Of a stretch of 64,000 nt of DNA, positions 56,301-64,000 are shown piece after piece. The stretch spans positions 2,123,792 through 2,187,791 of the forward strand of contig RPFO01000003.1 of assembly GCA_009746045.1 (NCBI GenBank). The letters run 5' to 3'. The DNA comes from Mesostigma viride (lineage: Eukaryota > Streptophyta > Mesostigmatophyceae > Mesostigmatales > Mesostigmataceae). Under the pieces are notes generated by a model. It was not told the origin of the DNA. It searched no databases and saw nothing but the letters and a program-made list of their open reading frames with translations. Within the stretch, counting starts at the first letter, position 1. The number at the start of each line of letters is the position of its first letter. The position numbers were made by a program, and so were the translations under genes.

Positions 56301-59300
56301 CACATATGGTTCCATGTGGGGGAAAACACGAGCTAGAGAGCCGGCGCTGGCAAACCCGTGCGGTATCAAAACATGTATATTTTGCTATTGCACGAAACCC
56401 AGGCGACATTGCATGTGCAGCACGAACTCCCCCGGTGTGCGCGTCTGCGTGCGTGTGTTCGTGCGTGCGTACGTGCCTGTGCGCGTATGTGTGTATGTGT
56501 GTTTGTCTGTGTGTTTGTCTGTGTGTGCGCGCGTGTGTGTGATTGTGTGTGTGCATGCGTGTGTGCGTGTGTGCATGTGTGTGCGTGCGTGAGAGAGAAC
56601 AAGAGGCTAGACGGAGAGAGCCAGAGAGAGAGTGTGTGTGTGCGTGTGCGCGCGTGTCTAGTACCAGCACGGTATACCAAAGCAGCGAGGTACCAGGGTC
56701 TAGGCAACCCAGCACAAAAGCACAGCTGGCAGGAATTTGCGCTGCCTATAATCAACCCCTGGTATGGCTAAAAATACGGGCAGAGATTAAGATGCAGATA
56801 TTAAGAAGTGCAGGCCACACATTCTACTCCTGCCCGCCTGCTATTCTCGATTAACTCTTCGATACCTACCTGTGTGCTTCTGCTACAACCCATACGTGAA
56901 GCAATGTACAGAAAAGCCAGGGGAATATGTTGGAAATGCAGAACCCACAAACCAATTACTGTATCCAAATGCACAACGAGCACAGTGACCGACGCTCCTC
57001 TAGAATTGCCAAAACATGTTAGTGATGTTACCCTTTAGGATGGTGTGGCAATTCTATTATAATCCTATATCTATACTACTATTAATTTAAATAGAAATGT
57101 ATTACAATCATATCTATATTATTACCCATGTTACCCGTTGGGATGGTGCGGGCGGTAAGCCGCCCACAAATCACTGCCAACAGTCCACCATAGCAACAGT
57201 CCCATGCACCTGGCAGCAGAGGCCCGGGCACACAAGGGCACTTTTTCACTTGCTGTGCAAGGAATTTTAGCCATTAACTAAAACATCGTCCTGGCACATG
57301 TACTTGCCAACACAAACACCGCCAGCACACATGTACTTGCCACACAAGGGCTAGTAATCCTGTACCGAGTGCAACGCCTGATCCGCCGAACATCCCCTCA
57401 TGCGCAGCACGCTGAAGAGACCAACACAGCTATGTATATATAAACACAACTACTCAAGGCCGCGGCAGACCTGAATGCTGCCGCAGTGGTTTCCAACATA
57501 CAGCTGGGATTATAGTGATGTCATCATAGCAATCATAGCATCCATGCATAGGACCAACGCGGCGGACCTGGGTTGCTGCCATAGCGCATGAACTGCCGTA
57601 CAGCCACACGAGCATCCATGCGCCCAACTACAGCTTACCTGAATACTGCCGTAGAAGTTCCCCACGTACAGCCGCCCACCCCCCAGGGCGAGCGCCTGCG
57701 CCCAGTAGCGGCTGTTGAGGGTGGCCAGCTGGCGGTGGCCCGACTCGAGGCTGTGCACCTGTGCGCAGTCCACACAACCCCGACAGAGAAGTTGCATCCG
57801 TTAGAACGAGAATCAGATTGTGCAGCAGAAACTAGCAATGCCGGGTTCACATCACCCTTGAGCACAGTAATTAGTAACTACACAACGGGTTTAGGCTAGC
57901 GGTGCCATATTCATTATTAAAGCTCAAGGACACTCGGATAGCATATATATTTATATTTTAAGCCAAAATAGCAGTTGCTGCTGGAGAGCAATGAGGAACA
58001 CACGCGAGGGGAAGCAAAACAAATCAAAAAAAGAAATTTTAAGCGGTTAAGTAAAGCGGTTAAGTAAAACTTAAAAACAAAAAAGAAGAGAAAACTTGAT
58101 AATCATGGTGTCAATTCTAAATACTCTTGATTTCAAAAGCCTCTTGTGCCCACAACCCATAGCAAACTAGTTAAACTCCCTCACCTGCACGTACCGTCCC
58201 GATTCCCAAGACCCCTTAAAAATTACTCGAGCCCCACATCCTGAACAACCACACCCACCCCTAACTACTCGCTGGGTATACTTTTGCACTTACCCGCGCT
58301 GGGTGTATCTATCAATGCATGAGACAACCTGTGGGGCTATTTATGCGCACTTACCCGCACGTAGCCGTCCCATGACACGCTGTACAGGCGTCCCTTCTCC
58401 AGCGCGAGCCCCGTGACGCGGTCCTGGTGGCGACGCAGCGTGGCGACGGGCATTGGCACGGTGCACGCACGGAACCACTGCGGCCACAAGCAGTGGCGGC
58501 CAATCGAGCAGCTATGAGTTGACCCAAAACGAGGGAAGCCAAGTGGCCGCAAACATACAGCAGCGCACCGCACACACAACAGCGCATGCACCAAGGTGTA
58601 CAACCGCAAACAACCAATGTGTCCATAAGCAGTGGGCCCCATAGCGTGCGCGAGCGGGAACCATGAAGCCGTGCCCACGAGCGGTGAATGGACCCAAGCA
58701 GCCACAGCCAAGGGCACAAAGCGTCAGGAACAAATAGGCAAAGCCAGTAGACCGACCGTGTCCACCGCTAGGGAACCAACAGGCCACAGCTAGTAGACCA
58801 ACCGTGTCCACCCCATACACAGCACCCCTCCTTGCTCACCTGCAACTCCGCCGCCTGCACCCTGGCACCCTGGCGTGCCCCCCTCAGCTCCCCCTCCAGC
58901 TCCCCCACCCTCCCCCTTAGTCGCCTCTCCTCCTCCTCCCTCTTCCCCACCTCCTCCTTAACCTCCTCCACCGCCCGGAGCGCCTCCCTCCGCCACTCCG
59001 CCTCCTCCACCAGCTCGCCGCGCATCCCCGCCAGCTCCGCGTCCCTCTCTTGCAACTCTGCGCGCGCCGCCGCCACCTGTCCCTCCAGCGCCTGCAGCTC
59101 CTCGAATCGCAGCGCCGCCCTCGTGAGGGACGCCTGAAGCTTCTCCTGCAAGTCGTGCAGCTGCGATTCTTGCGCGCGCAACAGCACGCCGTACCCTGCC
59201 GCCTGCGTCTCCAGGTCCTCTGCCCGCCGCTGCGCCGTCGCGCGCCACTGGTCGCTGATCTGGCACTGCGCCAGCAAGGTGGCCTGCTCGGTCACTGTGG

Positions 59301-60048
59301 CCTGGGAGGAGACCAGCTGGGATTGGAGGTCGGATATCTTGGCTTGGAGCTCGGAGATAATGTCCTGCTTCTCGGATATGCTTCCTTGTTGCTCCGACAT
59401 CTTCAGTTGGAGAGCGAGCACGATCGCGCGGTGGCGGGCGCGTTCCTTGGAGAAGGACGAGGACTGGGTCAGCCGGCCCTGTCCGATGGTCGATTGAGAA
59501 GCCGCCGCATCAGCCCGTGGCTCATCGACCCTGTCTAGGGTCTGCTCGTCAACCGTGGTCGGCCCGACCCGGCGCCCTCCAATGGACGGCTCGTCATCAG
59601 CCGTGGCCCGCTCATGTGACGGCGTCAGGCGGACCCGCCCGGTGGCTTGTTGAGAAGACGGCTCGCCAACGGTGAGAAGTCGGCTAGTCGGTTGAGGAGT
59701 CAGCTCATTGACGGAGGTCGGCTCATTAACCATGCCTAGGGTCAGCTCATTGACTGTGCCCAGGGTCAGCGCATCAACCGTGGCGGGCTCGACGCCGGGC
59801 GAGGCCCAGCCTAGCTCTTGCAGTACATCTTGCGTGTGTGTGGGCCAGTCTTGGGACGAACCGGAGACTAATGGACCGACCGCTCCGGCGGGGGGGGCGC
59901 TCGCGTGCTTTCTCGAGTCTCCCGTGGACCGGTCGTGGGAGGAGCGTGCTGACCCTGGCAGACCACAGCGCAGCAGCTTGAGGGTGTCATCCTGGTAGCT
60001 GTCGTGCGCGTGGCGCCACCCCGTCTCCAGTCCACCAACGAACGAAAC
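50314..60048 (-). CDS. coiled-coil / seven-blade WD40 protein
   Basis: Exons on minus: 60048-58840 (403 codons), then 58477-58355, 57758-57639, 55382-55257, 54465-54349, 53463-53344, 51788-51669 and 50629-50507. The probable last exon is 50418-50314. All are phase 0 with GT-AG ends. The first exon has a Ser/Thr/Pro-rich part and a long coiled coil (about 59450-58840; [19 protein letters not shown]). Each of the next seven exons encodes one WD-type blade of 39-42 residues, e.g. [45 protein letters not shown]. That makes a complete seven-bladed propeller, one blade per exon. Such proteins are scaffolds or ubiquitin-ligase adaptors; the specific role is unknown. An acceptor at 60049 implies an upstream exon; otherwise Met at 59733 may start it. 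The last exon is less certain. Confidence 0.85.
50936..51525 (-). repeat. 27-bp array, 20 copies, WD40-gene intron
   Basis: On the gene strand each unit starts GTGAGG or GTGGGG and ends GGACGTGCAG or a close variant, so every unit boundary reads CAG|GTGAG. Two units have lengths 26 and 31; the rest are 27. At the transcript-upstream edge (51525-51479) lies a longer copy of the preceding exon's end, encoding [13 protein letters not shown]. The real exon end (51669) encodes [13 protein letters not shown]. The array is therefore built from the exon-intron junction. A 279-codon open frame through it is explained by the repeat. Confidence 0.93.
52225..52365. repeat. about 45-bp diverged tandem repeat
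   Basis: Four copies of a GGGGCAGGTGGGCACTACT-like unit followed by a TTCATT/TCACCATTGG block, in the WD40-gene intron after blade 5. Units contain CAGGT. Confidence 0.7.
52920..53343 (-). repeat. diverged copies of the blade-5 exon donor
   Basis: The real junction on plus reads GGCCCACCTGCACCATCCC (53339-53357). Related strings follow into the intron: GAGCCCACCTGCACTGTCC (53273), AACCCACAGGCACCATCCC (53233), CTGCCCACCGCCACCATCCC (52988) and GCGCCTGCACCATCC (52928). Confidence 0.65.
53464..53700 (-). repeat. copy of the blade-5 exon acceptor
   Basis: At 53640-53697, CTGGCCAGGTGAGAGCGGCT and GTGCGCGCACCATGGACCTG, then GTCAGAGCAACC, parallel the real exon start at 53430-53485 (GTGGCCAGTTGCGAGTGGCT, GCGCGCGCACCAGATCTG, TCATGCAAC). 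Shorter ATCACCATG/GGTGCA blocks lie between. Confidence 0.7.
53840..54135 (-). mobile_element. SINE family A, copy 4
   Basis: Near-identical to copy 2 over most of its length (TGCTCCCGTTGGGGAGTCAC, GGAGCACCGAAGTGCTTTTA). It continues into the head segment TAGCATGACTGTACAAGGAC seen in copy 3. The TTAATTAA tail is at 53841-53858. It lies in a WD40-gene intron on the sense strand. Confidence 0.8.
54731..54914. repeat. 23-bp minisatellite, 8 copies
   Basis: ACATGCCATGCCGGTCTTAA plus GRT repeated eight times at exact 23-bp steps with one or two substitutions. WD40-gene intron between blades 3 and 4. No AG|GT on the gene strand at unit boundaries. Confidence 0.95.
55383..55605 (-). repeat. diverged copies of the blade-3 exon acceptor
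   Basis: The plus-strand junction GCTTGTCTGCGTCCCACACC|TGCACATG (55363-55389) recurs as GCTTGTCTGCATCCCGCACT/TGCACGCATG near 55454 and TTTTCCGCATCCCACAGT/GACTGCACGGGTG near 55555. Each is followed by similar intron sequence (TTTGCTATTTTATCAGG against TTTGGTATTTTATAATAAGG). Confidence 0.75.
56440..56660. repeat. alternating TG/CG dinucleotide-rich tract
   Basis: About 220 bp of GTGTGCG/GTGCGT-like alternating purine-pyrimidine sequence, then GAGAGA and GTGTGTGCGTG. It has high Z-DNA potential, in a WD40-gene intron. Cys/Val and Thr/His frames are artefacts. Confidence 0.85.
57465..57625 (-). repeat. diverged copies of the blade-2 exon donor
   Basis: The real junction (plus: TTACCTGAATACTGCCGTAG at 57636, then CCCACGTACAGCC) is echoed by GACCTGAATGCTGCCGCAGT and CCAACATACAGCTGGG (57470-57508), and by GACCTGGGTTGCTGCCATAG with GAACTGCCGTACAGCC (57565-57607), in the intron just after the exon. 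Confidence 0.75.
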
Positions 60049-60460
60049 CTGCCCAGGTTTGTGATGGTACGTGTTGTTTGGGGAAATCTTGTTTTGATAA
60101 TGTTCAGGAAAGGATTTTGCCTTGGAAAGGATTTTGTTTTAAACGATAGTGTCGTGCCACGCATAAGCTAAATAGTTGAATGGGTTGCTTCCGTGCTATG
60201 CTAGAGGCACCACAGTAGAAAACTGCTGCTGATGGTTGGACGTCCAGGAAAAAAGTCCAATGGGCACACGATCCAACAATGCTTGAACGGTAGTACGGCG
60301 AAAAAGTAAAGAATAAGATAAACAAACTGGCTAGATAACTTGCCTCATTAGAGCCACGAATGCAACCACATGAGCCGTATACAAAGAAAAGACTCCCCTG
60401 TTGTGAGATGAACGCATCGCTTCACATGTAAAAAATCACACACGTAATCATTTGCCCCCG

Positions 60461-61060
60461 CTATGCTGGGCCCGACACGTGGCCATGCTGACATGATCGA
60501 ACCTGATCAACCGGGTTGCCGCTTGCTTGACCCACGCTCCCAGCAGGGGCTTCCATTAAATCTTCACGCTCCGATGAGCTCGCAATTTGCTCGTCGGACC
60601 TAGGCGAGCGTAAGGAATCACCTTGCGCGCCTTCGGAAGAAGAAGATAGAAAAGCTTCATGGACCGTACATCCAGGTTTTCTGGCAATGACGTCGGGAAC
60701 AACTCCCGCCTTGCCGAGTCCGTTTACCGTTGACTGCGTTACCGTTAACTGCATGCTAACGTGTTTTCCTCGGCAGACGTTGTTAACATGAAACTTGCAG
60801 TGTTGACGCCAAAATTTACCTTGATCAAGAGAATCCACGAGGCGCAATAAGACGAAGGCTGTGTACACGATATTTGCTTGCTTTTGCCAGGAAGTAGGTA
60901 TGCTATAACAAAAGTATGGAGCGGAACGCAATATTCCGCCAATCTTGGCAGCAATGTAGTAATATGGATCAGCTACGCAGTATTCACATCCCGGCTTTCG
61001 TATCCCGTATGCCGCCACAAAGGCACGCATCCGCGCATTGTCGTACAACCCGACCGGCAC
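60461..61060 (-). CDS. hypothetical ORF, possible N-terminal exon of the WD40 gene
   Basis: 199 open codons from ATG at 61060. Cys and Tyr residues cluster in the first 100 positions (GCEYCVADPYYYIAAKIGG, WRQHCKFHVNNVC), and the end is Ser/Glu-rich. It lies upstream of the coiled-coil/WD40 gene on the same strand. A possible donor (GATCAG|GTTCGA, exon end 60503) would join in phase 0 to the acceptor at 60049, but the donor is weak. No known domain. It may be the gene's first exon or a chance frame. Confidence 0.35.
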   Translation of the reverse strand: MPVGLYDNARMRAFVAAYGIRKPGCEYCVADPYYYIAAKIGGILRSAPYFCYSIPTSWQKQANIVYTAFVLLRLVDSLDQGKFWRQHCKFHVNNVCRGKHVSMQLTVTQSTVNGLGKAGVVPDVIARKPGCTVHEAFLSSSSEGAQGDSLRSPRSDEQIASSSEREDLMEAPAGSVGQASGNPVDQVRSCQHGHVSGPA

Positions 61061-61764
61061 CTTCTTGACACAGATACGCGTAGTGGAGCCAGAGCCAAAA
61101 CACGTTCACTCAATTCGTCGCGCGATTTCAATGACGAGGGCGCTTCTTTAACACCTGTAATCGACCAAAAAACTAGTCTAATCTGAAGCGCAAAGCTCTA
61201 AAATGTGAAGATATGGCCGCTAAGGCTATCTCGATTACTGGAATGAGTTTCCTGGCAGCTCGCCTGGCAGTATGGGCCCTGGTGACACGTGGTAGCGCCC
61301 ATCGTGCATCGACGGGCATCGGGCTGAGCATGCGGGCCAGGGCACACCACGATGGTACGATGAGCAACGATCAGGCCTGGCGTGGCGCAAATTTGTGATG
61401 CACGAAGTTCGCAGGAGAGGATGCCAAAAGATGTTCTAATTTCCAAGGTTCTTCACACGGGCAGTACGCCAGCTGTTGCAAAATCTTTTCTTGAGGTTTT
61501 CTAGAGAAGTTGTGTTTCGACTTTGGACCGACTAGTGCCGCGCCGTCACCTGTGTTAACATTTGTGCCTACTAATTTGTGCTACATCGTGCTTACTCGGT
61601 CTGCCCTATTTGCTGTAGCCAATTAATTTGCCACCATACTGTAGTTACGTCACGAGGATTTATGTCGAGGCGTTGACCCTGTCGGGAGGGAGACCCCGGG
61701 GAACCATGGGCTCTCAAACTACGAACTCCTGACCCTGATAAGTCCAACATCGCATATTAATTAA
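61061..61764. other. no recognisable gene
   Basis: Short conflicting frames only. If 60461-61060 is the WD40 gene's first exon, its promoter would lie here. Confidence 0.35.
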
Positions 61765-61843
61765 TAACTAACTAAGTGATCAATCACGCAGTCCCGTTGC
61801 GGGGAACTCACTGGGGCGTGAGCCGCGGAGCATGAACCCTTTA
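61765..61843 (+). mobile_element. A-like retroposon 3' fragment next to the (ATG)n tract
   Basis: Starts near TTAATTAATAACTAAC and contains CACGCAGTCCCGTTGCGGG, CTCACTGGGGCGTGAGCC and GCGGAGCATGAACCCTTTAA. These words resemble the CCCGTTGGGG / GGAGCAC / CTTTTAAT order of family A read in the opposite direction, but only loosely. Confidence 0.35.
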
Positions 61844-63891
<2,048 letters not shown>

Positions 63892-64000
63892 GAGACCATG
63901 CTAATCTACCGGTCTATCTAAGTAACTAATAGTAGTTACTAGTTCCATGGACTACTAGGGGAGAGGGCCCTGAATGGCCCGGTCGGGACGGTCGCCGCGG

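Noticed and set aside
56290-56771. Cys/Val-rich and Thr/His-rich frames
   Set aside because: Translation of the TG/CG dinucleotide tract in an intron.
58832-59538. Plus-strand frames opposite the coiled-coil exon
   Set aside because: Antisense of the WD40 gene's first long exon; Ser/Leu/Arg-rich composition is the expected mirror image.

Overview
The window is eukaryotic nuclear DNA with no bacterial operons, ribosome-binding sites, rRNA or tRNA genes. Genes are rich in GT-AG spliceosomal introns, intergenic space is full of retroposons, and there are several very long microsatellites. A TOM2A-type four-pass membrane protein, so far described mainly from plants and green algae, suggests the green lineage, most likely an alga. 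This is an inference and the species is not recognised.

Three host genes can be reconstructed exon by exon with consistent splice phases. (1) A TOM2A/tetraspanin-like gene on the minus strand, 17132 to 10566, 6 exons, 329 codons plus stop. (2) Tubulin-folding cofactor E (TBCE) on the plus strand, 17852 to 38772, 16 exons, 617 codons plus stop: CAP-Gly, leucine-rich repeats, ubiquitin-like domain. Genes 1 and 2 are head to head and share a 719-bp intergenic region. (3) A coiled-coil/WD40 protein on the minus strand, from 60048 (or further upstream) to 50314, with seven consecutive exons each encoding one propeller blade. A lysine/aspartate-rich exon (4723-5031, minus) and a 600-bp open frame (60461-61060, minus) may also be coding.

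The rest is mobile or repetitive. The left 10 kb holds tandem microsatellites, short retroposons with (TTAA)n tails, and a decayed LINE ORF1 interrupted by one of these retroposons with a clear target-site duplication. TBCE intron 8 holds a decayed coiled-coil ORF with an inverted repeat. From 38.8 to 43.9 kb there are more retroposons, a long LINE ORF1 frame and two LINE 3' fragments. From 45.5 to 49.0 kb there is a decayed element on the minus strand with an RNase H-like segment and a tyrosine-recombinase-like segment, best explained as a DIRS-type retrotransposon. From 61,844 to 63,888 there is a nearly perfect (ATG)n tract.

The most unusual signal is in the introns. Many introns carry tandem or diverged serial copies of their own splice junction, sometimes the donor and sometimes the acceptor. 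In four arrays (15, 27, 34 and 94 bp units) each copied unit starts with GT and ends with AG, so every unit boundary is a juxtaposed AG|GT. The pattern occurs in all three host genes and suggests that introns here grow by tandem duplication of exon-intron junctions, possibly creating cryptic, alternative or recursive splice sites.
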